DNA from: Flavobacterium sp. CF108
Lineage (GTDB): Bacteria > Bacteroidota > Bacteroidia > Flavobacteriales > Flavobacteriaceae
Direction: 5' to 3'
Assembly: GCF_900129795.1 (NCBI RefSeq)
Contig: NZ_FQWW01000001.1
Coordinates: 620,001 to 684,000, forward strand
DNA length: 64,000 bases
The translations under genes were made by a program, and so were the position numbers. The notes under the pieces were generated by a model. That model was not told the DNA's origin. It saw only the letters and a list, made by a program, of their open reading frames with translations, and ran no database searches. This document shows positions 33,327-45,200 of the stretch, in pieces (positions within the stretch are counted from its first letter, which is position 1; each line of letters opens with the position of its first letter).

Positions 33327-35264
33327 CTATTTTTGAATAATGATGAAATCGGAGCGTCTGTTTAATAAATGTTCTTCTTCAGTACATTTCACTCCATTTT
33401 TGCATTTATTGATTAATCGGCTTTCACCGTAACCAATGGCACTTTCGATTCTTGAAGCGTCAATTCCCTGCGAGATAATATAATCTCTTGTTGATTTTGC
33501 CCTGTTATCTGAAAGCTTTAAGTTATAAGCATCTTTTCCTCTTGAATCTGTATGTGATTCAATTTTGATTCTGATGTTTGGAAATTTTTGCATGATGAAA
33601 ACTACTTTCGTCAATTCTTCGACTGCCAAAGGTGTAATGTCGTATTTGTCGTAGTCAAAATAAATTGGTTTAACATCTACTTTTTCAACACCTTTCTTTT
33701 TTACCACTAAATCGTCATAATTGCTAAGTTCAAAATTGATATTTGGAATTTCACCTTCATTTTCTTTTGTAGTTGTTACCGTTTTTTCGTCACTGCTGTA
33801 ATTTGGTTTGGCAGCAATCATATTAACCACTTTATCACAAGGAACGACAATGGCGTATTTTCCTTCGTAGTTGGTTTTGGTTTCGCCTAAAACTTCTTTA
33901 AAAGAATTGTAAGCCATTACGGTTACATCTGATAATGGAAGTTTAGATTTTCTGTCAACGGCAATTCCCGAAATACTTTGGTTACAAACCGGTTTTCCTT
34001 TTACAAAAGAATAAATATCATCGTCTCCTTTTCCTCCTGCTCTGTTGGATGAAACGTAACCGTAACTATCTGACTTATCAACGATATAAGCAAAATCGTC
34101 TTTGTTACTGTTTATTGGAGCGCCAAGATTTCTTGGGGTTGTAAAAGTTCCGTCTGATAAAAATTTACTTTCGTAAACATCTAAATCTCCTAAACCATAA
34201 TGCCCGTCTGAAGAAAAATAAAGCATTCCGTTTCTGTAATAAGGAAAAAGGTCATTACCAATTGTATTGATTTTTGGTCCAAGATTGAGCGGTGTACTCA
34301 TTGTTCCGTCATCTGAAATTTTTACCACATACAAATCTGTTTCCCCAAATCCGCCCGGCATATCTGATGCGAAGAAAAGCCATTTTCCGTCATCGCTTAA
34401 AGAAGGATGCCCAACTGAATAATCATCGCTGCTAAAGAATACGTTTTGCGGATTTTCTAATTTATTATCTACAACATCACCTTTAACAATTTGAAAATTA
34501 TTGACTTTATCACCATCAACAACTAATTTGTTTTTCTTTAAAATATTAGTTGTGTAATAAATCGTTTTTCCACTTGCATCAAATGTGGCTGTTGCTTCGT
34601 GATATTTGCTCATTACATTTGGAATAAACAAACTTTCATTAAATAAGCCTCCGTCTGCAGGGTTTCTTTCGGAAACATACAAATTCAGGAATGGCTGATT
34701 GTTCCAAGTGTATAGTTTTTCGCTAAACTTGGTTGTATCTCTTGCCGAAGTAAAGACAATTTTTTCCTGAAAAAAAGTGGTTCCAAAATCAGATTTACTG
34801 GTATTGATATCCAGGTTTTTAATTTGATACAATGGCTTTGCTTTCGCTAAACTATCTAATTGCTTTTTCTGAGCAACATAGCGGTTAATTTCCTTTTGAT
34901 CTCCTTTTTTATCCAGATATTCCTTGGTTATTCTATCTGCTTCATCATAATCCATAACAGCTTTCATGCTTTGAATGTATCTCAGATAGTAAATATCAGT
35001 TAGATTATTGCCCTGCGCTTCGTATAATTTTTTATACCATTTAAGGGCATTTCGTGCATCAGAAATAAAATAATACGAGTCTGCGGCATTTTTTAATGTT
35101 TGTGTCGACGGACTGCTGATATTCTGTAAAATTTCTTCATAAGCCTTTGATGCATCTGTATACGAATAATTTCTAAACAAAGCATCGGCTTTCTTTAAAT
35201 TAGTCTTTTGAGCAAAACTAAACGTAATGCTCAAGACTAAACTTAGGATATATAATTTTTTCAT
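33327..35264 (-). CDS. OmpA-family protein with PD40 beta-propeller and TPR-like N-terminus
   Basis: The 645-residue protein has a signal peptide (1-18), a TPR-like helical N-terminus (about 25-140), PD40/WD40-like repeats such as DDGKWLFFASDMPGGFGETDLYVV and FSSDGHYGLGDLDVYES (about 150-410), a carboxypeptidase-regulatory-like beta domain (about 425-505), and a C-terminal OmpA peptidoglycan-binding domain (IESHTDSRGKDAYNLKLSDNRA). Proteins of this design anchor outer-membrane machinery to the cell wall. With the PorP/SprF-like and giant adhesin genes upstream it forms the usual trio for type B cargo of the type IX secretion system. Confidence 0.9.
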   Translation of the reverse strand: MKKLYILSLVLSITFSFAQKTNLKKADALFRNYSYTDASKAYEEILQNISSPSTQTLKNAADSYYFISDARNALKWYKKLYEAQGNNLTDIYYLRYIQSMKAVMDYDEADRITKEYLDKKGDQKEINRYVAQKKQLDSLAKAKPLYQIKNLDINTSKSDFGTTFFQEKIVFTSARDTTKFSEKLYTWNNQPFLNLYVSERNPADGGLFNESLFIPNVMSKYHEATATFDASGKTIYYTTNILKKNKLVVDGDKVNNFQIVKGDVVDNKLENPQNVFFSSDDYSVGHPSLSDDGKWLFFASDMPGGFGETDLYVVKISDDGTMSTPLNLGPKINTIGNDLFPYYRNGMLYFSSDGHYGLGDLDVYESKFLSDGTFTTPRNLGAPINSNKDDFAYIVDKSDSYGYVSSNRAGGKGDDDIYSFVKGKPVCNQSISGIAVDRKSKLPLSDVTVMAYNSFKEVLGETKTNYEGKYAIVVPCDKVVNMIAAKPNYSSDEKTVTTTKENEGEIPNINFELSNYDDLVVKKKGVEKVDVKPIYFDYDKYDITPLAVEELTKVVFIMQKFPNIRIKIESHTDSRGKDAYNLKLSDNRAKSTRDYIISQGIDASRIESAIGYGESRLINKCKNGVKCTEEEHLLNRRSDFIIIQK

Positions 35265-35275
35265 ATGTTTTGTTT

Positions 35276-36208
35276 TTAGAAGAATCGTGGAGATTTAATT
35301 TTGCTTTGTCCTTTGTTGAATGAATAACGCAGGATAAATTCGTGCGTCCCATCGTTGTATTTATTCAATTGACTTGTGGTGTAATCAAAAGCATATCCTA
35401 AATAAAAACTAGGAGATACTTGAAAACCTGCCAGAATACTTACTGAATCATCTGTTCGATATGATCCTCCAATAACAAATTTTTCATAAAGCATAAAATT
35501 CGCCGATACATCAGCAGTTATCGGTGCTCCGCTTACTGCTTTTACTAAAAATGCTGGTTTGAACTTCAAATTTGGGTTCAAATCAAAAACATATCCTCCC
35601 ATTAAATAATAATGCAAACGATCGTAATCTATCGATTCCTGCACATCATCATAATAGTTGTTTGAAATAAAACTTGGAATAGAGAATCCTAAATACCATT
35701 TTTCTGTGTAATAGTAAATTCCGGCTCCTACTGCTAGTTTCATTTGATTGTCTATATTTTGGTTTAGGAGAACATCATTATTATCATAATATCTTCCTTT
35801 TGACCAATCTATATTTAGCATTCTCATACCTGCTTTTATACCAAATGCTAATCTTTTTTCGTACCCAAGAGGTAATGAATAAGAAAAGTTTCCGTCAAGG
35901 TATAATTCATTTGAAGGACCAATTTTGTCATTAACTACACTCAATCCTAAACCGATTTTTTCATTTGAAAGCGGTGAGTGAATGGAAAACGATTGTGTTT
36001 CTGGTGCCCCTGAAATTCCTACCCATTGTGAACGGTGTAAAAGTGTGGCTTCGAGAGTGCCGGTAGATCCGGCATAAGCCGGATTTACCGCCATTGTATT
36101 ATACATATACTGCGTATATTGAGGATCTTGTTGTGCACTGACACAAACTGTAATAAGAGAACATATTAAAATGAAATACGTTTCTAATGGTTTTATATAT
36201 AGTTTCAT
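35276..36208 (-). CDS. PorP/SprF-family type IX secretion outer membrane protein
   Basis: The 310-residue protein has a signal peptide. The family signature QYTQYMYNTMAVNPAYAG lies near the N-terminus, and alternating beta strands ending in ILRYSF-type aromatic motifs suggest an outer-membrane barrel. SprF of Flavobacterium johnsoniae is needed to export or attach the SprB adhesin, and PorP/SprF homologues are regularly encoded beside large proteins with the gliding-motility-associated C-terminal domain. It starts 45 bases after the giant gene. Confidence 0.93.
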   Translation of the reverse strand: MKLYIKPLETYFILICSLITVCVSAQQDPQYTQYMYNTMAVNPAYAGSTGTLEATLLHRSQWVGISGAPETQSFSIHSPLSNEKIGLGLSVVNDKIGPSNELYLDGNFSYSLPLGYEKRLAFGIKAGMRMLNIDWSKGRYYDNNDVLLNQNIDNQMKLAVGAGIYYYTEKWYLGFSIPSFISNNYYDDVQESIDYDRLHYYLMGGYVFDLNPNLKFKPAFLVKAVSGAPITADVSANFMLYEKFVIGGSYRTDDSVSILAGFQVSPSFYLGYAFDYTTSQLNKYNDGTHEFILRYSFNKGQSKIKSPRFF

Positions 36209-36252
36209 AACGATACTTATTTAGTTTAATTAATTAGATGATTAATAGAATG

Positions 36253-39200
36253 TTATCTCATTATTGATAACCATCCTTTTTTAACCGTTCCATCTCCAAT
36301 GGTAATCACATAAAAATAAGTACCTGTTGGCAGCATATCTCCTCTATTAACTACTCCGGATACATTTGCAGTTCCGTCCCAATCGTTCTCATAGTGTGCT
36401 TTGCTGTACACTAATGCACCATATCTATTAAAAACTTTTAACTCATTGTTAGGATGTGTTTCGATACAATCAATTCTAAACAAGTCATTAGCTCCGTCAT
36501 TATTTGGTGTAAACTCATTGTAAACTGTTAAACAAATTGGCTCAACCGAAGCTGAAGCTGAATTGTTTGCTGCATCGACATCTAAAGGAGTTGAGTTTTC
36601 GATAGCAGCAACATTTAAGTAATTTCCGCTTGAAAGTACTTCTGCAACTATTGTTAACGTTACACTTTGTCCTGCAGGCAGTGCTGGGATTGTCCAAAGT
36701 CCTGTTGCCGGATTATAAGTTCCTGTTGATGTATTAGAGCTAACTAAATTATATCCTGTTGGTAATAAATCACTAACAAGTGTATTGATGAAACCTCCTT
36801 CGCCAACATTGTTTACCGTAATTGTAAATGTTACGTTATCACCAAAATTTGGCGTTGGATTATCAACCACATTCGTAATTGTTAAATCAGAACATGTTGC
36901 CACTGTTACGTTTAAGAATTTAGTTGTGGTTTCATCACAAGTATTTGTGTAAGTAACCTCAACTCTTCCCGGTCCAATATCTGACCAAGAGATTGTTGCA
37001 GATCCGTCTGCAGTTCCTCCGCCAGAAGTGATTGTTCCGTTTGTAACTGACCAAACATAATTTGATTTTCCATTTGCAATTGAATAGGTTACTCCTTGGA
37101 AAACACATGGTGTGTCGTCTGTAGTTGTAAGCTGTACTAAAGCATCATTTTCAAAGGCTATTGTAATACCCAGTCTTGCTGCGCTTTCGCATCCGTTTGT
37201 TGTGTTACTAAGTGCAGCGGCATAATACGTACCGGCTGTTAGTAATGTTCCTGCTGGCAGCGGTGTTCCGCCTGTTGCGGTGGCGTAGAATACAACGTTT
37301 GGTTCATTAACCAAGATGTTTGCTATTGTTGGCAGTTTAGATAAACAGAACGTTTGTGTTGCATTTGGCGTTGTAATGACACCCGGGGTATTTACATTTA
37401 CTGCAACTGCTAATCTCACTGGATTTTCACAATTTATAGCACTTGACACAGCTCCATAATAAGTTCCTGTTGCTAAAGCTGTTGTGGCTGGAATTGCTGT
37501 TCCGCCTGTAGCAGAAGTATACCAAATCACATTTGCTTCATTTACCTGAATATTAGCAACTGTTGGTGCATTTATTGAACAGAAATCCTGTGTAGCATCT
37601 GCTGTCGTTGGCGTTGGACTCGGATCTGTTACTGTTACAGTAACTTGTAAACGAGTTGAGCTTTCACAACCTGTTGCCGGATCTACAATATTTCCATAGT
37701 AAATACCTGATGTTAATGCTGTAGCTGCCGGAATCGCTGTTCCGCCTGTGGCTGTGCTAAACCAAGTTACATTGCTTTCATTTACCTGAATACTTGCAAT
37801 TGTTGGTGAAGCTGTTGAACAGAAGCTTTGCACAGCATTGTTTGTTGTTGGATTAATTGTGTTTCCAACTGTAACTGCAACTAATAACCTCACGCTGCTT
37901 TCGCATCCTGTTACCGGATCCTGAATTGCTCCATAATAATTACCTGTTGCCAAAGCTGTTGTAGCTGGAATTGCTGTTCCGCCTGTAGCAGCTGTATACC
38001 AAACTACATTTATTTCATTTACCTGAATGTTAGCAACCGTTGGTGCATTTCCAGAACAGAAAGTCTGTGTAGCATCTGTAGTTGTTGGTGTAACAGGATC
38101 TGTTACCGTAACTGCAATTGCTAATCTTACTGCACTTTGACAATTTGTTGCCGGATCTAAAATGGCTGCATAATAAGTTCCATTTGTCAAAGCAGTTGTA
38201 GCTGGAATTGCTGTTCCACCTGTTGCTGTACTGTACCAAACAACATTTGATTCATTTACCTGAATATTGGCAAAAGTTGGTGCATTAACTAAACAAAAGT
38301 CTTGTGTTGCATCTGTTGTAGTTGGTGTTCCCGGATCGGTTACGCTTACGGCAACTGCTAATCTAACATTGCTTTCGCAATTAGTTGTCGGATCTAGAAT
38401 TGAAGCGTAATAGGTTCGTGTTGCTAAAGCTGTTGTAGTTGGAACTGCTGTTCCGCCTGTGGCAGCTGTGTACCAAACTATTGTTCCAACAGCTGGTGTA
38501 TTTATCTGAATGTCGGCAACTGTTGGCGCATCAACTAAACAGAAATCTTGTGTTGCATCTGTAGTTGTTGGTGTTCCTGGATCGGTAACACTTACTGCAA
38601 TTGCTAATCTAACATTGCTTTCGCAATTAGTTGTCGGATCTAGAATTGAAGCGTAATAGGTTCCTGTTGCTAAAGCTGTTGTTGCAGGAACTGCTGTTCC
38701 GCCTGTGGCAGCTGTGTACCAAACTATTGTTCCAACAGCTGGTGTGTTTACCTGAATATCAGCAACTGTCGGAGCATCAACTAAACAGAAATCTTGTGTT
38801 ACATCTGTTGTAGTTGGAGTTCCAGGATCTGTTACGCTTACTGCAATCGCTAATCTAACATTGCTTTCGCAGTTTGTTGTTGGATCTAGAATTGAAGCGT
38901 AATATGTTCCAGTTGCTAATGCTGTTGTTGCTGGAACCGCTGTTCCGCCTGTAGCAGCTGTGTACCAAACTATTGTGCCTACCGCTGGTATGTTTACCTG
39001 AATGTCGGCAACGGTTGGCGCATCAACTAAACAGAAATCTTGTGTTGCATCTGTTGTAGTTGGTGTTCCAGGATCAGTTACGCTTACTGCAACTGCTAAT
39101 CTAACATTGCTTTCGCAGTTGGTTGTTGGATTTAGAATTGAAGCGTAATATGTTCCAGTTGCTAATGCTGTTGTTGCTGGAACCGCTGTTCCGCCTGTAG

Positions 39201-42200
39201 CAGCTGTGTACCAAACTATTGTTCCTACCGCTGGTGTGTTTACCTGAATGTCGGCAACAGTTGGCGCATCAACTAAACAGAAATCTTGTGTTGCATCTGT
39301 AGTAGTTGGTGTCCCAGGATCTGTTACGCTTACTGCAATCGCTAATCTTACCGCACTTTCACAATTTGTTGTTCCGTTCAAAATTGATGCATAATAAGTA
39401 CCTGTAGTCAAAGCTGTCGTAGAAGCGATTGGAGTTCCGCCTGTCACAGCAGTATACCAAACTATTGTTCCAACGGCTGGTGTGTTTACCTGAATATCGG
39501 CAACTGTCGGCGCATCAATTAAACAGAAATCTTGTGTCGTATCTGTAGTAGTTGGTGTTCCCGGATCGGTTACACTTACTGCAACTGCTAATCTAACATT
39601 GCTCTCGCAGTTTGTTGCTGGATTTAGAATTGAAGCATAATATGTTCCTGTTGCTAAAGCTGTTGTAGTAGGAACTGCTGTCCCGCCTGTAGCAGCTGTA
39701 TACCAAACTATTGTGCCTACTGCTGGTGTATTTATCTGAATATCGGCAACGGTTGGCGCGTCAACTAAACAGAAATCTTGTGTCGTATCTGTAGTAGTTG
39801 GTGTTCCTGGATCGGTTACGCTTACTGCAATTGCTAATCTAACATTGCTCTCGCAGTTTGTTGTTCCATTTAAAATTGAAGCGTAGTAGTTTCCTGTTAC
39901 TAAAGCTGTTGTGGTTGAAATCGCTGTTCCGCCTGTGGCAGCTGTGTACCAAACTATGGTACCTGCTGCTGGTGTGTTTACCTGAATATCGGCAACGGTT
40001 GGTGCATCAACTAAACAGAAATCTTGTGTTGCATCTGTAGTTGTTGGTGTTCCTGGATCGGTTACGCTTACTGCAATCGCTAATCTAACATTGCTCTCGC
40101 AGTTTGTTGTTCCATTTAAAATTGAAGCGTAGTAGTTTCCTGTTACTAAAGCTGTTGTGGTTGGAATCGCTGTTCCGCCTGTAGCAGCTGTGTACCAAAC
40201 TATTGTGCCTACCGCTGGTGTGTTTACCTGAATGTCGGCAACGGTTGGCGCATCAACTAAACAGAAATCTTGTGTTGCATCTGTTGTAGTTGGTGTTCCA
40301 GGATCAGTTACGCTTACTGCAACTGCTAATCTAACATTGCTTTCGCAGTTTGTTGCTGGATTTAGAATTGAAGCGTAATATGTTCCAGTTGCTAATGCTG
40401 TTGTTGCTGGAACCACTGTTCCGCCTGTAGCAGCTGTGTACCAAACTATTGTTCCTACCGCTGGTGTGTTTACCTGAATGTCGGCAACAGTTGGCGCATC
40501 AACTAAACAGAAATCTTGTGTTGCATCTGTAGTAGTTGGTGTCCCAGGGTCTGTTACGCTTACTGCAACAGCTAATCTTACCGCACTTTCACAATTTGTT
40601 GTTCCGTTCAAAATTGATGCATAATAAGTACCTGTAGTCAAAGCTGTCGTAGAAGCGATTGGAGTTCCGCCTGTCACAGCAGTATACCAAACTATTGTTC
40701 CAACGGCTGGTGTGTTTACCTGAATATCGGCAACTGTCGGCGCATCAATTAAACAGAAATCTTGTGTCGTATCTGTAGTAGTTGGTGTTCCCGGATCGGT
40801 TACACTTACTGCAACTGCTAATCTAACATTGCTCTCGCAGTTTGTTGCTGGATTTAGAATTGAAGCATAATATGTTCCTGTTGCTAAAGCTGTTGTAGTA
40901 GGAACTGCTGTCCCGCCTGTAGCAGCTGTATACCAAACTATTGTGCCTACTGCTGGTGTATTTATCTGAATATCGGCAACGGTTGGCGCGTCAACTAAAC
41001 AGAAATCTTGTGTCGTATCTGTAGTAGTTGGTGTTCCTGGATCGGTTACGCTTACTGCAATTGCTAATCTAACATTGCTCTCGCAGTTTGTTGTTCCATT
41101 TAAAATTGAAGCGTAGTAGTTTCCTGTTACTAAAGCTGTTGTGGTTGAAATCGCTGTTCCGCCTGTGGCAGCTGTGTACCAAACTATGGTACCTGCTGCT
41201 GGTGTGTTTACCTGAATATCGGCAACGGTTGGTGCATCAACTAAACAGAAATCTTGTGTTGCATCTGTAGTTGTTGGTGTTCCCGGATCAGTTACACTTA
41301 CTGCAACTGCTAATCTTACGCTGCTTTCACAGCCTGTAATAGCGTCTGTTGCAGCTCCATAATAAGTTCCAGTTGTTAATGCTGTTGCAGATGGAATCGC
41401 TGTTCCGCCTGTTGAAACATTATACCAAACTACATTTGATTCATTTACCTGAATACTTGCAATTGTTGGGGCATCAACTAAACAGAAATCTTGTGTAGTA
41501 TCTGTAGTTGTCGGCGTATTTGGATCACTTATGATAATTACAGCATCTTGTAATGTTCCTGCAAGATTTTCACAAGTATTATCGCTGGCAACAGCCACAT
41601 GATAAGTAATTGGACTCATTGCTTTTGTCAATCCTACAGCTGTTAAAACACCTGCTGCATTGATTGTATAAGTAACTCCTGCTATAACTGAACCATTTGT
41701 TATTGGCTGCGTTCTGGCTGCATCTAAATACCAGGTAAATACCGGATTTGTTAATGTTGGTGCAGTTGGAGTCAATGATGCTGGCACGCTGTGACAAACT
41801 GTTAAATCATCAACTAAAATATCATTTACAGTTGAAGGAGGCAGAATTGTAAATGTAATTTGTTTTCTGTCTGCAACTGCAGTTTCACAAAATTGATCTC
41901 CGCTAACTCCTACATAATAGGTATAAGTTCCCGGAGCTAATCCATTTACGATTAACTGTGCCGTTGTTTCTCCAGGAATCAACTGCGCTGTAGTTCCGTT
42001 AAAGCTATACCAGTAATAAACAGGATTTGTTACAACTGGTGTTCCGCTCAAACTTGTCGCTAATGTTACAGTTCCTGAAGGAGAACAAATTGAAGTTGTT
42101 GTTCCTCCATTTAAAGTAATATCTGTTAAAGCATTTACCGGAGTCGAAGCTTTAATTTCAACGGTTACTTCTCCTCTAGCAAAAGTTTCACAACCATAAC

Positions 42201-45200
42201 GTACTGGCTGAACATAATATTTATAGATTCCTGCTGTTAAACTTGCCGGCACTGTATAAGTAATTCCTGTAGCAAGTGCAGTTCCTCCTGTTGGTGCATC
42301 ATACCATATATAAGTTGAACAGGCTTCCTCGGGTATTTGAAGCGTTATATCCGCTCCCGGGCAGACCGTTATTTTATTATCCGGATCAGCTCCTATTACG
42401 GTTGTGTTTGCAACTCTTTCTACTGTGTGAACTCTTAATAAATCTAATACCCCTAAAGTTCCTCCTAAACGAATTCTTACTCTATCGTATGATTCTGCTG
42501 TTGGTGAAGAAACCAAAACCATTGCCATTGTATTTCCCGGCAATAAGTTTGAGCTAAAAAATGGACTTGAATTGTCAATTGGCGCTCCAACGGCAACACT
42601 TCCCAAGTAACGCTGAATAGTAAATCCATTTAATAAATTAACACTTAAAATTGAACCTGGTCTTGAAACGACAATTCTTAGTGTATCACTTACAACTGAT
42701 GGTGTTTTGAATTCAACTGTTAAATCGGCAGCAGCCAAAACTCCTAATCCGCTGTACATTGTAGCAAAAGTTGCAATATCATTGTCTGCAACATTCCATG
42801 CATCGCTCACTCCTATTGCACCTGTAACAGTTATAGCTCCTAAATCAGTTGCGCCATAAAAAATATCACGAATATCCCCAGACGTACAAACGGCACTTGA
42901 AACTGATCTGTTATAATGTGCGTCGAATACTTTTGTGTTTTGAACAACACTTAAAAGTGAAGCTGACTGAATACGTATTCCGTCATAATTCTGCGGACCC
43001 GAAGCATCTGAAGGGACAAACGTAAACTCAAAGGTATTGTCTCCAGGAATTAAATTCAATAATGGGCCAGATATGGACTGCATTGTTCCGATATCAACTC
43101 CTCCAATTGTGCCTATTACTGATAAATTTTGACCAACCGCTAATAAGCTGGATTCAGAACCCAATTTAATAGTTACCGGTGTTCCTTTTACAATAGGTGC
43201 CGGCCAGGTTAAATCTTGCCAGGTTGTACCCACTCCTAAAAGTCCTAAACCTGTTGTAATTGTAGAGAATGTCTGCGGATCACCGTCAACTGCATTTGCT
43301 CCGTCGGTAACTGTTCCTGTAACTATTGTTCCAGATGTTTGTGCTGTTGCATAAACTCTTTCTGTTAAAGATTGACAATTGCTAAGATCAATTACATTAA
43401 TTACTTTGGTTGCAGTTGCAGAACAGATTCCGTCGCTGGCAACAACTGTATAAGTATAAACTCCCGGTGTGTTTAAAACTCCGGTAGTAAATGTTGGTCC
43501 GGTTAAAGCATTTCCTTGAGGATCAAACCATGAAATTGTTCCTGTTGATGTCGCTGTTAAGGTAACATTTGAACCTATATTTACGGATTCTGATGGATTT
43601 GTTACAACTAAACTTGGCAATGCATTTATTGTCACTGTAACAGATTGCTGTACCGAAGGACAAGTAACTCCATTACCCTGAGCTAAAATTGAATAAACAC
43701 CACTTAATGTAATATTAGCCGCAGCATCTGCAGTTATTACATTATTTGATGGATCATAAAAAGTATAAGTTGTATTTCCTGTTGAATCAAAATTAGTTAT
43801 TGCATCTCCTAAATTGGCACTTCCACAACCTGCTAATGCTGCATTTACAGTTAAAACAGTAGTTGAAGGGAAGTTAACGGTTACTTGTTTTAATGTTCCG
43901 TTTACATTTTCACAAGTTCCGCCATTTAAAATGGATACGAAATAATTATAAGGCGTTCCTGCAGCATTTAAACCTGCTATAGTAAGTTCTCCTGTTATGG
44001 CATCTTTCGTAAATGTTACTCCAGGCTGAGTTGCTACTGTAGTTCCTGTTATAATTTCCTGAGTTTTATTTTGATCTGTATAATATTTAAACTCAGCTCC
44101 TGTAATTGTTGATGATGTTGGAGTTAATACTGCACCTCCGGCACAAGTAGCCTCAACTGGAGTTGTAATTATAACATCAGCATCTGTAGGAATTGACAAT
44201 ACTGTAACGGTAACTGCCTGACGTAAACTATTAATACAAGTTCCTCCACGAGTTGCTTCTAAATAATATGTTGTAGTAGATGTTAAAGAAGCCGTTGGAT
44301 TAACTGCAACAATGTTTCCTCCTGTTGGTGCATCATACCATGTAAAGGTTTCTGTTCCTGTAGAAGAAGCTGTTAAAGAAGCTGTCTGTCCTGAACAAAT
44401 TGGTGCCGAAGCTCCTGTTATTACTGCATTTGGAAATCTGTAAGAAGCAGCATAAATGTACAAATTAGCTAATGCTGTTGCCAAACCTCCTAATCTTACC
44501 TCAACCTGATCAAATGGTGCAGTTGCAGTAAAACTTGCTTTAAATCTATTTCCTGACAATGGTTGAAGATTCAATAAATTATCTGTAATTACAACCCTGT
44601 CATTATTATACGTTACCCCATTAAAAGTTGCCAGACTAACCGCTCCTAATAATGTACCATTGGTTAATCCGCCAGGTAATTCTAATTCAACATCAATTAT
44701 ATCTCCTGTCTGACCTGGCGTTGCAAAAGTCAAAAGCTGCTGAATGTAACCTCCAACACCGAGTGGTACAGTAAGTTCTGCATATGTACTTATATCACCA
44801 TCTACAGAATTATTTTCATTAGCAGAAGTACACAAAACACATAAACCACCCGTACTTGTTATTTGAGAGCCGGCTTGTAAACAAGTACTAACATTATTTA
44901 TTACAATAACATTAATAACTCCTCTTACTGGATTTGTACAATCTGTCAGTGCATCAACTGCTTCAACATAATATGTTTTGTTAGCTGTTAAAACAGGGCT
45001 TGGAGTATATGATGTTGTATTTAAAGCTACAGATGTACCTCCTGTTGGAACATCATACCAATTGTATGTCACTCCTACTACAGGATTAGAGACTGACAAT
45101 GCAACTGTTTGCCCAGATTGTATAATAACATCTGAAGAAGCAAAAGTTGGCACTGCAGGCAGTGGATTAATGGTAAGATTTACAGCTGTACGTGTTGGCG

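Noticed and set aside
39858-41270. Repeated 60-codon plus-strand frames
   Set aside because: They are shadows of the giant gene's tandem repeats and are identical only because the repeats are.
37150-41530. Possible CRISPR or DNA tandem array
   Set aside because: The 246-base period is a multiple of three, is fully coding and has no short repeat with unique spacers.
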